The notes under the pieces: model-generated
What the model saw: the letters and a program-made list of their open reading frames with translations, nothing else
Told to the model about the DNA's origin: nothing
The model's database searches: none
Assembly: GCA_002440965.1 (NCBI GenBank)
Contig: DJWJ01000017.1
Span: 1-33,101, forward strand
Length of the DNA stretch: 33,101 bases
Origin: Candidatus Omnitrophica bacterium UBA6233
Lineage (GTDB): Bacteria; Omnitrophota; Gorgyraeia; Gygaellales; Profunditerraquicolaceae
Reading direction: 5' to 3'
Position numbers and translations under genes: made by a program
Shown: one piece after another, positions 24,791 through 33,056 of the stretch
How positions within the stretch are numbered: the first letter of the stretch is position 1
How the letters are laid out: each line of letters begins with the position of its first letter

Positions 24791-26320
24791 ATGACATTGA
24801 AACCGGAAGAGATAAGTTCAGTTATTCGTCATGAGTTGGAAAGATATAAGACCCGGATGCGTTCAGAGTCTATTGGAACGGTTATCCAGGTTGGAGACAC
24901 CATTGCTCGTATCCATGGCTTGGATGATGTAATGGTCGGAGAATTAGTTCAATTTTCAGAGAGTGTCATGGGCATGGTTTTAAATCTTGAAGAGGAGAGT
25001 GTGGGTGTGGTAATCTTTGGCACGGATAATCCGGATAAGGATATTAAAGAAGGCGATATTGTAAAGAGGACCGGCAAGATCGTTGAGGTTCCGGTTGGCC
25101 CGGAGTTGATTGGCAGAGTGGTTAATGCTTTGGGAAAGCCTATTGACGGTAAGGGGCCGCTTAACGCGAATAAATTCCGTCCGATAGAAGCCAAAGCTCC
25201 TAATGTAGTTGAACGCCAGCCGGTAACCGAATCTCTGGAAACCGGTATAAAGGCAATTGACGCGCTTACGCCTATTGGCCGCGGCCAGCGCGAGTTAATT
25301 ATTGCCGACCGCCAGACCGGCAAGACCGCTATTACTATTGATACAATAATCAATCAAAAAGGTAAGGGTGTTTATTGTATTTATGTTGCCATAGGGCAAA
25401 AGTTATCCAGTGTCGTGGCTATTTCCGAAACCTTGAAAAAATATGGAGCCATGGAGTATACGACTATTGTAAGCGCGTCCTCCCGAGCCAGTGCCTCTTT
25501 GCAATATTTAGCTCCTTATGCAGCCTGCGCCATGGGCGAGGAGATGTTGTATTCCGGAAAGCACGTTTTAATTATTTATGATGATCTCACTAAGCATGCT
25601 CAGGCTTATCGTCAGCTTTCTCTGCTTTTAAGAAGGCCTCCGGGAAGAGAAGCTTATCCCGGAGATGTGTTTTATTTGCATTCCCGTCTTCTGGAAAGAG
25701 CAGCTAAATTAAATAAGGAACTGGGAGCAGGTTCACTGACGGCAATCCCGATAATCGAAACTCAGGCCGGTGATATTACCAGTTACATACCTACAAACGT
25801 TATTTCCATTACTGACGGGCAGATTTACCTGGAGAATGATCTTTTCTACGCCGGAGTGCGCCCGGCAATAAACGTGGGGTTATCGGTTTCCAGAGTCGGA
25901 GGCAAGGCTCAGGTGAAGGCGATGCGCCAGGTTGCCGGTAAACTAAGGTTGGATTTGGCGCAATATAGAGAATTGGTTACCTTTACCCAGTTTGGGACAG
26001 AGCTGGATAAAGCAACCCAAGCCCAGCTTACCCGGGGAGAGAGAGTAGTTGAGATTTTGAAACAGGACCAATATAATCCGCTTCCGATATCCAAGCAGGT
26101 AATTATCATTTACTGCGCTACTCGCGGTTTCCTGGATGACCTGCCGGTAAAATCCATCAAGAAATTTGAAGTAGAATTCTTAAAGTATATGGATAACAAG
26201 AACTCCGAAGTTGTAAAGGAAGTAGAATCTAAAAAAGAATTAAGTGACGCGCTGATGAAGAAAATAGACGCGCTGATTTCAGCTTTTAAGGATGAATTCA
26301 AAAAAGAAAATAAACTATGA
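24791..26320 (+). CDS. atpA: ATP synthase F1 subunit alpha
   Basis: 509 residues. The non-catalytic nucleotide site has the Walker A DRQTGKTAI with Lys178. The N-terminal beta barrel (GTVIQVGDTIARIHGLDDVM) and the alpha signature PAINVGLSVSRVGGKAQ with the regulatory arginine finger (Arg in SVSRVG) are all present. The C-terminal helical domain is intact. It alternates with beta in the catalytic head. It starts one base after atpH and ends with a 4-base overlap with atpG. No anomaly is visible. Confidence 0.98.
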   Translation: MTLKPEEISSVIRHELERYKTRMRSESIGTVIQVGDTIARIHGLDDVMVGELVQFSESVMGMVLNLEEESVGVVIFGTDNPDKDIKEGDIVKRTGKIVEVPVGPELIGRVVNALGKPIDGKGPLNANKFRPIEAKAPNVVERQPVTESLETGIKAIDALTPIGRGQRELIIADRQTGKTAITIDTIINQKGKGVYCIYVAIGQKLSSVVAISETLKKYGAMEYTTIVSASSRASASLQYLAPYAACAMGEEMLYSGKHVLIIYDDLTKHAQAYRQLSLLLRRPPGREAYPGDVFYLHSRLLERAAKLNKELGAGSLTAIPIIETQAGDITSYIPTNVISITDGQIYLENDLFYAGVRPAINVGLSVSRVGGKAQVKAMRQVAGKLRLDLAQYRELVTFTQFGTELDKATQAQLTRGERVVEILKQDQYNPLPISKQVIIIYCATRGFLDDLPVKSIKKFEVEFLKYMDNKNSEVVKEVESKKELSDALMKKIDALISAFKDEFKKENKL

Positions 26321-27171
26321 TCCAATCGCTTAAAACCATAAAAAACAGGATCCGTTCTACTGAAAATACCGAAAAGGTTACCGCGGCTATGGAGATGGTT
26401 TCAGTAGCCAAATTGAATAAGTCTGAAAAATCCCTGTTGGCGATAAGGCCTTTTGTTCTTAATCTGGATTCCATTATTCGTAATCTTATTGGAAGTGAGC
26501 CTTTATCAACGCATACTTTCTTAGAGCCAAAAATCCAGACGGACAGGATTTGTCTTTGCGTAATTACTTCGGATAGCGGTTTGTGCGGTGTGTACAACAA
26601 TGAAGTTATCCGCAAGGCCGAGAGTTTCATTAATTCCTATGGCCGGGAGAAAACAGGCTTGGTTTGCGTGGGCAGGAAGGGTTTTAATTATTTCAAAAAG
26701 AATAACTTCAAAGTAACGAATGCCTACGTAGGTTTAAACGGGCGTTTCTCCGATAAGGTTTGCGTTGAAATAATGAATGATCTCACCGAGCCTTTTATTT
26801 CCGGAAAAGTATCCCAGGTGTATATTTGTTATACGCATTTTAAAACCGCTTTGGTTTGCGAACAAAAAGTGGAAAAGTTCCTTAATATAGAGTGCGATTC
26901 GCAAAACAAAACCAATTATATCCTGGAACCGAATAAAGATCTTATATTAAATGAAATCCTGCCGAAATTCATTTCTATGAAACTTAGATTGATCATTCTG
27001 GAATCTTTTACCGCGGAGCACTCTAGCCGGACAGTGGCGATGAAAGCGGCAACGGATAATGCTAAAGAACTATTACAGGGTTTGATTCTATTGAGAAATA
27101 AAGTGCGTCAGGCGAATATCACGCAGGAGATATTGGAGATTATCTCTTCATCAGAAGCTCTGAAGGGGTAA
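26317..27171 (+). CDS. atpG: ATP synthase F1 subunit gamma
   Basis: 284 residues, the central rotor shaft. The N-terminal helix (IKNRIRSTENTEKVTAAMEMVSVAK, long coiled coil) and the C-terminal helix (SSRTVAMKAATDNAKELLQG...RQANITQEILEIISS) are the diagnostic ends that form the coiled coil inside the head. The middle carries the Rossmann-like domain with ITSDSGLCGVYN. The start overlaps atpA as ATGA. It is followed by an 80-base gap before atpD that contains an imperfect palindrome, in contrast with the tight spacing of the genes before it. Confidence 0.96.
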   Translation: MIQSLKTIKNRIRSTENTEKVTAAMEMVSVAKLNKSEKSLLAIRPFVLNLDSIIRNLIGSEPLSTHTFLEPKIQTDRICLCVITSDSGLCGVYNNEVIRKAESFINSYGREKTGLVCVGRKGFNYFKKNNFKVTNAYVGLNGRFSDKVCVEIMNDLTEPFISGKVSQVYICYTHFKTALVCEQKVEKFLNIECDSQNKTNYILEPNKDLILNEILPKFISMKLRLIILESFTAEHSSRTVAMKAATDNAKELLQGLILLRNKVRQANITQEILEIISSSEALKG

Positions 27172-27184
27172 ATGAATTAAGGCA

Positions 27185-27229
27185 TAAGTCTTAAGTTATA
27201 AACCTATGGTTTACAAAACTTGTGACTTA
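27185..27229. repeat. Imperfect palindrome in the atpG/atpD gap
   Basis: Nested stems TAAACC/GGTTTA (27199-27204 and 27208-27213, loop TAT), AAGTT/AACTT and TAAGTC/GACTTA (27185-27190 and 27224-27229). No T-run follows, so it is not a typical terminator. It ends about 8 bases before the AAAGAGG ribosome site of atpD. It could be an mRNA structure or another interspersed repeat; it lacks the heptamer units of the other three elements. Confidence 0.6.
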
Positions 27230-27251
27230 ATATATTAAAGAGGTAAATTCT

Positions 27252-28667
27252 ATGGCTAATGGAAATATCGTGCAGGTTATCGGACCAATAGTGGATATAA
27301 AATATCCGGAAAAAGAAGTTCCACAGCTGTTAAACGCTATAAAGATCGTTTATCCGGAATCAAAAATCGACTTAACTTTGGAAGTAGCTCAGGATATCGG
27401 AAATAATACTGTGCGCTGCATTTCCTTGGGGCCTACCGATGGATTATCCCGGGGTATGACTGCGGTGGATACAGGTTCTCCTATTACTGTTCCCGTAGGC
27501 AAGCAGACATTGGGAAGAATTTTTAACTTATTAGGAGAAGTTATTGACGGTAAAGGGCCTTTGTCTAATCCTGAAAAGCGTAATCCCATCCACAGACAGT
27601 CACCAAGCTTTACCGATCAGTTGCCCACAACTTCCATTCTTGAGACAGGTTTAAAAGTAGTTGATCTTTTGGCCCCCATACCAAAAGGCAGCAAGGTTGG
27701 TTTATTCGGTGGAGCAGGAGTTGGTAAAACAGTTATAGTTATGGAATTAATCCGGACCATTGCTACTGAGCATGGAGGCGTTTCAGTATTTGCCGGAGTA
27801 GGAGAGCGGACTAGAGAAGGAAATGAATTATGGCTGGAGCTAAACGCATCCGGTGTTATTAGAAATAGTTCCCTGGTTTTTGGCCAGATGAATGAGCCGC
27901 CGGGAGCGCGCCTGCGTATAGGCTTGTCTGCGCTTACCGTTGCCGAGTATTTTAGGGATGAAGAAAGAAAAGACGTGCTTTTGTTTATTGATAATGTCTT
28001 TAGGTATGTTCAGGCAGGTTCGGAAGTTTCCACATTGTTAGGGCGTATGCCCTCGGCAGTTGGCTATCAACCAAACCTTTCAACTGAAGTTGCTCAGCTA
28101 GAAGAGAGAATCGCCTCAACCCGTAATGGTTCGATAACTTCAATCCAGGCGGTTTATGTCCCGGCTGATGACCTTACTGACCCTGCTCCTGCGGCAATAT
28201 TTTCACACCTTGACGCTAAAATCGTGTTATCCCGCCAGATTGCCGAGCTTGGTATTTATCCTGCGGTTGATCCTCTGGACTCAACCTCGCGCATCATGGA
28301 TCCTAAAATCATAGGCGAAGAGCATTACGAAACTGCTCTAGGGGTGCAGAGGGTATTACAACGCTACAAGGATCTGCGCGATATTATTTCTATTTTAGGT
28401 ATAGATGAACTCTCGGATGAGGATAAATTGATCGTTGCCCGGGCCAGAAAATTACAGAGATTTTTCTCTCAACCTTTTTTCGTGGCCGAAGCATTTACCG
28501 GCATGAAGGGAAAGTATGTAAAGCTTGAAGATACGATTAAAGGCGTAAATATGATTATCAAAGGAGATCTGGATAATTTGCCGGAGCAGGCATTTTATAT
28601 GGTCGGTACCATTGAAGAAGCTATCGATAAATCCAAGCAGATGGGGAGTAACGGGAATGTTGTTTAA
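27252..28667 (+). CDS. atpD: ATP synthase F1 subunit beta
   Basis: 471 residues, catalytic subunit. Walker A GGAGVGKTV with Lys159, the catalytic-glutamate segment GERTREGNELW, the Walker B region DVLLFIDNVFRYVQAGSEVS and the DELSEED-like segment DELSDEDKLIV are present. It binds and interconverts ADP/Pi and ATP in the F1 head. The ATG at 27252 follows AAAGAGG. Its last 11 bases overlap atpC. DNVFRYVQAG shows Tyr where Phe is common, a mild change. No damage is seen. Confidence 0.98.
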   Translation: MANGNIVQVIGPIVDIKYPEKEVPQLLNAIKIVYPESKIDLTLEVAQDIGNNTVRCISLGPTDGLSRGMTAVDTGSPITVPVGKQTLGRIFNLLGEVIDGKGPLSNPEKRNPIHRQSPSFTDQLPTTSILETGLKVVDLLAPIPKGSKVGLFGGAGVGKTVIVMELIRTIATEHGGVSVFAGVGERTREGNELWLELNASGVIRNSSLVFGQMNEPPGARLRIGLSALTVAEYFRDEERKDVLLFIDNVFRYVQAGSEVSTLLGRMPSAVGYQPNLSTEVAQLEERIASTRNGSITSIQAVYVPADDLTDPAPAAIFSHLDAKIVLSRQIAELGIYPAVDPLDSTSRIMDPKIIGEEHYETALGVQRVLQRYKDLRDIISILGIDELSDEDKLIVARARKLQRFFSQPFFVAEAFTGMKGKYVKLEDTIKGVNMIIKGDLDNLPEQAFYMVGTIEEAIDKSKQMGSNGNVV

Positions 28668-28908
28668 CGCGCAGATTATAACCGCGGATAAAAAAATATT
28701 TGAGGGAGAAATTTCATCGTTGGTTGTGCCGGCTGAGTTGGGGTATTTGGGAGTACTGGCGGACCACGCTCCATTGATAGCTAATCTTAGGCCGGGAAAG
28801 ATAACTTTCAAGGATAGTTCCGGTTTCGAGAAAGAGATAATCAATAAAGGAAAAGGGTTCATTGAGGTTATCAGGAATAAAGCGACCATTCTTTTGGATT
28901 CTGTCTGA
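28657..28908 (+). CDS. atpC: ATP synthase F1 subunit epsilon, short form
   Basis: 83 residues from the ATG at 28657, chosen because GGGGAG at 28643-28648 lies just upstream and MLFNAQIITADKKIFEGE is the normal family start. An upstream in-frame ATG at 28612 lies inside atpD. The beta-sandwich domain is complete: VVPAELGYLGVLADHAPLIA, then GKITF and KGFIEVIRNKATILLDSV. The C-terminal two-helix domain (about 45-50 residues in the usual 130-140 residue protein) is absent, and no helix-coding sequence appears in any frame before the terminator 11 bases later. That domain inhibits ATP hydrolysis in several bacteria. Short epsilons are known in a few groups, so it is likely genuine and not a frameshift. 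Confidence 0.92.
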   Translation: MLFNAQIITADKKIFEGEISSLVVPAELGYLGVLADHAPLIANLRPGKITFKDSSGFEKEIINKGKGFIEVIRNKATILLDSV

Positions 28909-28918
28909 AATATATTTA

Positions 28919-28972
28919 CGTTCATCTTGTTTGTAAGCCTTATACAGGCAGAAGCAGGATGAGCGTTTTTTA
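28919..28972 (+). terminator. Intrinsic terminator of the ATP synthase operon
   Basis: A 12-bp stem with several G-U pairs (28919-28930 with 28954-28965), an inner GCC/GGC stem in the loop, and a run of six T followed by ATTTT. It starts 11 bases after the atpC stop. It separates the atp genes from the nfnA-nfnB pair, for which I see no convincing own promoter in the 33 bases left, so some read-through is possible. Confidence 0.8.
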
Positions 28973-29009
28973 TTTTCTAAAAGCGCATAAAAATTAGGCA
29001 AATATTATT

Positions 29010-29831
29010 ATGAAAATACTGGAAAAACAAATTTTAAGCGATGACCGGGGTACGCGGGTCATCAGGATGAAGATTTTCTCCAAGGATATTCCTCTTAAGG
29101 CCAAAGCCGGGCAGTTTATCGTGCTTATGGCCAACGAATATGGGGAGAGGATTCCCCTGACTATCGTGGATAAAGGTGAGCAGGATATTACCATTATTTT
29201 TCAAGAAGCGGGTTTAACCACCAAGCTTTTAGGAAAATTAAATGTGGGCGATTCTTTGTATGCTCTAGTCGGACCCTTGGGGCATCCCACCGAGATTGAA
29301 AATTACGGAAAAGTTATTTTAGTGGCTGGCGGAGTCGGGATCGCCGAGATTTATCCGGTTGCCAAATCCATGCGCGAAGCGGGAAATCGCGTTGTTATTG
29401 TGTTGGGAGCAAGGACCAAGGGCCTCTTGATTCTAGAGAATGAATTAAAGAATGTATCAGATGAGTTTTATATTACTACAGACGATGGTTCTTATGTTAG
29501 GAAGGGGTTTACTACGGATATATTGGCTGAGTTGTTAAAAAAAGATAAATATGATTTAGTCTATGCCGTAGGCCCTATTCCTATGATGCAAAAAGTAGCG
29601 CAGGTAGCCCAGGATTTTAAGGTTAAAACGGTTGTTTCCTTAAACGCTCTGATGGTTGATGGCACAGGCATGTGCGGTTGCTGCCGGGTGAGCGTAGCCG
29701 GACAGACTAAATTTAGCTGCGTAGACGGGCCGGAATTTGACGCGGCTCAACTTAATTGGGAAGAGTTGGCCAAACGTAATAAAATTTACTCAGAACAGGA
29801 AAAACATATTTGCAGGTTAAATATTAAATAA
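29010..29831 (+). CDS. nfnA: NfnA/SudB-type FAD/2Fe-2S subunit of ferredoxin:NADP+ oxidoreductase
   Basis: 273 residues of the ferredoxin-NADP reductase-like family. RIPLTI (47-52) fits the FAD-binding motif, VAGGVGIAEIYPVAK (105-119) the pyridine nucleotide region, and the C-terminal DGTGMCGCC (217-225) with Cys237 holds the [2Fe-2S] cluster. In NfnAB this subunit handles NAD(H) while NfnB holds the bifurcating FAD and NADP(H). Together they couple NADH and reduced ferredoxin to NADPH formation in the cytoplasm. The older name SudB (sulfide dehydrogenase) fits the same family, so a sulfide or polysulfide role cannot be excluded. It overlaps the next gene by one base (TAATG). Confidence 0.92.
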   Translation: MKILEKQILSDDRGTRVIRMKIFSKDIPLKAKAGQFIVLMANEYGERIPLTIVDKGEQDITIIFQEAGLTTKLLGKLNVGDSLYALVGPLGHPTEIENYGKVILVAGGVGIAEIYPVAKSMREAGNRVVIVLGARTKGLLILENELKNVSDEFYITTDDGSYVRKGFTTDILAELLKKDKYDLVYAVGPIPMMQKVAQVAQDFKVKTVVSLNALMVDGTGMCGCCRVSVAGQTKFSCVDGPEFDAAQLNWEELAKRNKIYSEQEKHICRLNIK

Positions 29832-31252
29832 TGAACAAAGAGCCGGTAAAGATAAAAGAGGCCATAGCGCAAAAAAGATCAGGTAATTTTGACGAGGTGG
29901 TCCTGGGTTATACGCAAGAAGAGGCTTTGCGTGAAGCAAGCCGCTGCCTGCAGTGTAAGAATCCTGCTTGTATTTCCGGCTGCCCCGTAAACATAGATAT
30001 TAAGAAGTTTATCGGACAGATTGCCAAAAAAGACTGTGCCGGAGCCTACCTGACTATAAGAGAAAGAAATAATTTTCCTTCGCTCTGCGGAAGGGTTTGT
30101 CCGGCAGAATATCAATGCCGTAAAGCCTGTGTGTTGAATAAGGGGGGGGCGCCTTTTGCTTCAGTTGAGGCAATAAATATTCATTTTTTAGAAAGATATG
30201 CCGGTGATTGCGCGATGAAAAGTAATTTGGAAGTCAGCGCAAAGAAAAAGCAGGACCTTTCTAAATTTAAAGTAGCAGTAGTTGGATCCGGCCCGGCAGG
30301 TTTATGCTGCGCCGGCGAATTAGCCAGGCAGGGGGTAAAGGTAGTAATTTTTGAAGGCTTGCATAAAACCGGAGGAGTTTTAAGGTATGGGATTCCGCCT
30401 TTTAGGCTGCCCAGGGACATTTTGGATTTTGAGATAGATTACTTAAAGAAGGCGGGAGTGGAAATAGAAACTAATTTTATTGTCGGAAGAACCAGAACTT
30501 TGGATGAATTAATTGCCGAAGGTTATTCCGCTGTATTTTTAGGGTTAGGCGCCGGGATTCCTTCTTTTTTAGGAATTAAAGGAGAGAATCTTTGCAATGT
30601 TTATTCCGCGAATGAATTTTTAACCCGCGTAAATCTTATGGGAGCGTATAAATTTCCCCAGGCGCATACTCCGGTGGCTATAGGCAGGCATATGGTTATA
30701 ATTGGGGGAGGTAACACTGCCATGGATTCAGCTAGGGTTGCCTTACGTTTACAGAAAATGAACGAGATCTCTCCGGATACAACTATTTTATACCGCCGCA
30801 CAGAAGCAGAGATGCCGGCTCGCCGGCTTGAGATTGAACATGCCAAAGAAGAAGGCGTAAAGTTTCGCATGTTGGTTAAGCCCGAAGAATTTATCGGAGA
30901 TGAATCCGGATTTGTGCGCAGCCTTAAATGCCTGAAATGTGAATTAGGTGAGCCGGACAATTCGGGGAGAAGACGGCCGGTGGAAATCAAAGGAAGCGAT
31001 TTTGAGATTGATTGTGATGTAGCGGTTATCGCTATAGGACTGAGCGCTAATAAGATATTAACCGGTGTTACGCCTTTGCTTAAGACAGATAAGTATGGAG
31101 ATGTTATAGTTGACCCGTTAACCATGGAAACTTCTATCAAAGGAGTTTTTGCGGGAGGCGACATTGTGGGCGGAGAAGGCACGGTTATCGAAGCAATGGG
31201 AATGGGTAAAAAAGCTGCTCAGGGAATAATTAAATATATTAGTAAAAAATAA
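29831..31252 (+). CDS. nfnB: NfnB/SudA-type (GltD-like) flavoprotein subunit of ferredoxin:NADP+ oxidoreductase
   Basis: 473 residues. The N-terminal Fe-S domain has Cys39, 42, 47 and 51 (CLQCKNPACISGCPVN) and Cys90, 96 and 100 (CPAEYQCRKAC). The FAD fold begins GSGPAG (152-157) with GGVLRYGIPPFRL after it, and the NADP fold has IGGGNTAMDSARVALR. It would be the bifurcating partner of the preceding gene. Annotation pipelines often call this gltA or an NADPH glutamate synthase small chain, but pairing with nfnA favours NfnB. A run of eight G at 30142-30149 lies in the coding sequence (Lys-Gly-Gly-Ala) and the frame is intact. Confidence 0.92.
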   Translation: MNKEPVKIKEAIAQKRSGNFDEVVLGYTQEEALREASRCLQCKNPACISGCPVNIDIKKFIGQIAKKDCAGAYLTIRERNNFPSLCGRVCPAEYQCRKACVLNKGGAPFASVEAINIHFLERYAGDCAMKSNLEVSAKKKQDLSKFKVAVVGSGPAGLCCAGELARQGVKVVIFEGLHKTGGVLRYGIPPFRLPRDILDFEIDYLKKAGVEIETNFIVGRTRTLDELIAEGYSAVFLGLGAGIPSFLGIKGENLCNVYSANEFLTRVNLMGAYKFPQAHTPVAIGRHMVIIGGGNTAMDSARVALRLQKMNEISPDTTILYRRTEAEMPARRLEIEHAKEEGVKFRMLVKPEEFIGDESGFVRSLKCLKCELGEPDNSGRRRPVEIKGSDFEIDCDVAVIAIGLSANKILTGVTPLLKTDKYGDVIVDPLTMETSIKGVFAGGDIVGGEGTVIEAMGMGKKAAQGIIKYISKK

Positions 31253-31291
31253 AATTTCAACTCGTTTTAAGCCTAGGCAGGCCGGTTTTGC

Positions 31292-31320
31292 TTGACAAAG
31301 AGTCATTATTTAACTAAGAT
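31292..31320 (+). promoter_or_regulatory. Sigma70-like promoter of the FMN-domain gene
   Basis: TTGACA at 31292-31297, 17-bp spacer, TAAGAT at 31315-31320. The leader to the ATG at 31409 is about 80 bases and holds a clear hairpin, TGCCTAA/TTAGGCA at 31353-31369 with a 3-base loop and no T-run after it. The ribosome site is AGGAGG at 31396-31401. Confidence 0.65.
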
Positions 31321-31408
31321 TTAAGAGTATCTTATATTTTTTTAACCCCTATTGCCTAATTTTTAGGCAGTAACTGCGCGGAATTAACCATTAAAAGGAG
31401 GAAAGAAT

Positions 31409-33001
31409 ATGAATTTACGCACACCAGGAGGAAATGACGCCACGCGCACATTTAATCGTTCCAAAAACGTAGTTCCCTGTTCTGGGCTTTGCTCTAGATG
31501 CCTGGAAGCCTGCCGCGGAAATTGCGAAGTGTTTAAATCATCGTTTAGGGGTAGAGAAGTTATTTATCCGGGGCCATTCGGCGAAATGACTGCCGGTGGG
31601 GATAAGGATTATCCGGTAGATTATTCGCATTTAAATATCCAAGGGTATGCGCAGGGGGCTAAGGGTTTGCCCAAAGGAGTTGAGGGCGGCCCGGATACGG
31701 CGACATTCCCGGCTGTCAGCACTGAAACCGAATACGGCTGGACCAAGAAAGTAAAAATGAGAGCCCCGATATTTACCGGAGCTTTGGGTTCGACCGAGAT
31801 AGCCCGCAAAAACTGGGAGCATTTTGCCATTGGCGCTGCAATTTCCGGTGTTACTATCGTTTGCGGAGAAAATGTCTGCGGTATCGATCCGAAACTGGAG
31901 CTGGATGCAAAAGGCAAAATCGTAAGCGCCCCTGATATGGATAGGCGCATTGAAGTTTACAAAAGGTTCCATGATGGTTACGGCGAGATACTCGTTCAGA
32001 TGAATGTTGAGGATACGCGTTTAGGGGTAGCCGAGTATGTCCGTAAAAAGCATAAACTTAACACAATTGAATTAAAATGGGGCCAGGGAGCAAAATGTAT
32101 CGGTGGAGAAATTAAAGTAAAAAGCCTGGAGCGGGCGCTTGAGCTAAAGAAGCGCGGATACATTGTTACGCCGGATCCTGCGGTTAAGGCCAATCAGGAA
32201 GCCTATAAAGCAGGAGCAATCAAGGAATTTGAAAGGCACTCCCGTTTGGGGTTTGTCAGTGAAGAAGGTTTTATGAAAGAGGTTAAGCGTTTGAGAGATC
32301 TGGGTTTTGAAAGGATAACGCTTAAAACCGGCGCGTATTCAATGGTGGAGTTGGCTCAAGCCATAAAATATTCTTCCATGGCGAAAATCGATCTCTTGAC
32401 TATTGACGGAGCTCCGGGCGGCACAGGAATGAGCCCGTGGCGGATGATGCAAGAGTGGGGGATTCCCACTTTCTATCTGCAGTCATTAGCCTACGAGTTT
32501 TGCGAAAAACTAGCTAAGAAAAAAATGCGCGTGCCTGATATCGCCATTGCCGGAGGGTTTAGCCTGGAAGATCATGTTTTTAAAGTAATCGCTATGGGCG
32601 CTCCTTACGTTAAGGCAGTATGTATGGGGAGAGCGTTGATGATCCCGGGTTTTGTCGGTAAGAATATAGGTGATTGGGCAAAATCCAATACGCTTCCGCC
32701 TACAGTAGCGGAATTTGGCACTAAGCCTGAGGAAATATTCGTTTGCTACGAAGAGTTAGCTGAAAAATACGGCAGCGATATGAAAAATATTCCGTTAGGC
32801 GCGGTTGGAATATACACCTTTTCCCAGAGGATTAAAGTGGGATTGCAGCAGCTTATGGCTGGTTCGCGTAACTTCAACCTCAGCACGATTTCCCGCAAAG
32901 ACATAATGAGTTTAACCAAAGAAGCAGAAGAAATTTCCGGTATTCCTTATGTAATGGATGCTTATCGTAAAGAAGCGGATAAGGTCCTGACCGGAAAATA
33001 A
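31409..33001 (+). CDS. Stand-alone FMN-binding glutamate-synthase-domain protein
   Basis: 530 residues. The central and C-terminal part is the FMN/2-oxoglutarate-site domain of glutamate synthase: LLTIDGAPGGTGMSPW and AIAGGFSLEDHVFKVIAMG followed by AVCMGRALMIPGF are the barrel's phosphate-binding and final strands. There is no amidotransferase domain, no GXGXG domain and no C-x5-C-x4-C [3Fe-4S] motif. A short N-terminal segment instead has Cys24, 28, 31, 35 and 39 (CSGLCSRCLEACRGNC), probably a metal or Fe-S site. The partner and reaction are unknown. It may act with NfnB or another Fe-S flavoprotein in glutamate formation, or have another FMN-dependent role. It has its own promoter and a strong AGGAGG, so it is a single-gene unit. 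Confidence 0.85.
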   Translation: MNLRTPGGNDATRTFNRSKNVVPCSGLCSRCLEACRGNCEVFKSSFRGREVIYPGPFGEMTAGGDKDYPVDYSHLNIQGYAQGAKGLPKGVEGGPDTATFPAVSTETEYGWTKKVKMRAPIFTGALGSTEIARKNWEHFAIGAAISGVTIVCGENVCGIDPKLELDAKGKIVSAPDMDRRIEVYKRFHDGYGEILVQMNVEDTRLGVAEYVRKKHKLNTIELKWGQGAKCIGGEIKVKSLERALELKKRGYIVTPDPAVKANQEAYKAGAIKEFERHSRLGFVSEEGFMKEVKRLRDLGFERITLKTGAYSMVELAQAIKYSSMAKIDLLTIDGAPGGTGMSPWRMMQEWGIPTFYLQSLAYEFCEKLAKKKMRVPDIAIAGGFSLEDHVFKVIAMGAPYVKAVCMGRALMIPGFVGKNIGDWAKSNTLPPTVAEFGTKPEEIFVCYEELAEKYGSDMKNIPLGAVGIYTFSQRIKVGLQQLMAGSRNFNLSTISRKDIMSLTKEAEEISGIPYVMDAYRKEADKVLTGK

Positions 33002-33023
33002 TACTTCTGATTTAGCTGCATTC

Positions 33024-33056
33024 AAGACGCCCTGGTTACCCAGGGCGTCTTTATTT
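33024..33056 (+). terminator. Intrinsic terminator after the FMN-domain gene
   Basis: GACGCCCTGG (33026-33035), loop TTAC, CCAGGGCGTC (33040-33049), extended by A-T pairs to 33024-33051, then TTTATTT. This is a perfect 12-bp stem with a tetraloop, 22 bases after the stop. The 45 bases beyond it contain a small direct repeat of GTTTATTTGGAG and nothing else I can identify. Confidence 0.92.

Noticed and set aside
28900..28920. Frameshift that truncated the epsilon subunit
   Set aside because: No frame after the stop encodes an epsilon-like helical domain, and a terminator follows immediately, so the short form looks genuine.
28452..28925. Open frame on the - strand across the atpD/atpC junction
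   Set aside because: Its sequence mirrors conserved atpD and atpC codons and includes one arm of the terminator; nothing supports expression.
30601..31182. Long open frame on the - strand opposite nfnB
   Set aside because: It is antisense to a strongly conserved coding sequence, resembles no family I know, and has no visible ribosome site or promoter.
29831..31252. A second glutamate synthase small subunit (gltD paralogue)
   Set aside because: It forms a one-base-overlap pair with an NfnA-type [2Fe-2S] flavoprotein, which fits NfnAB/SudBA better; the true gltD is beside gltB.
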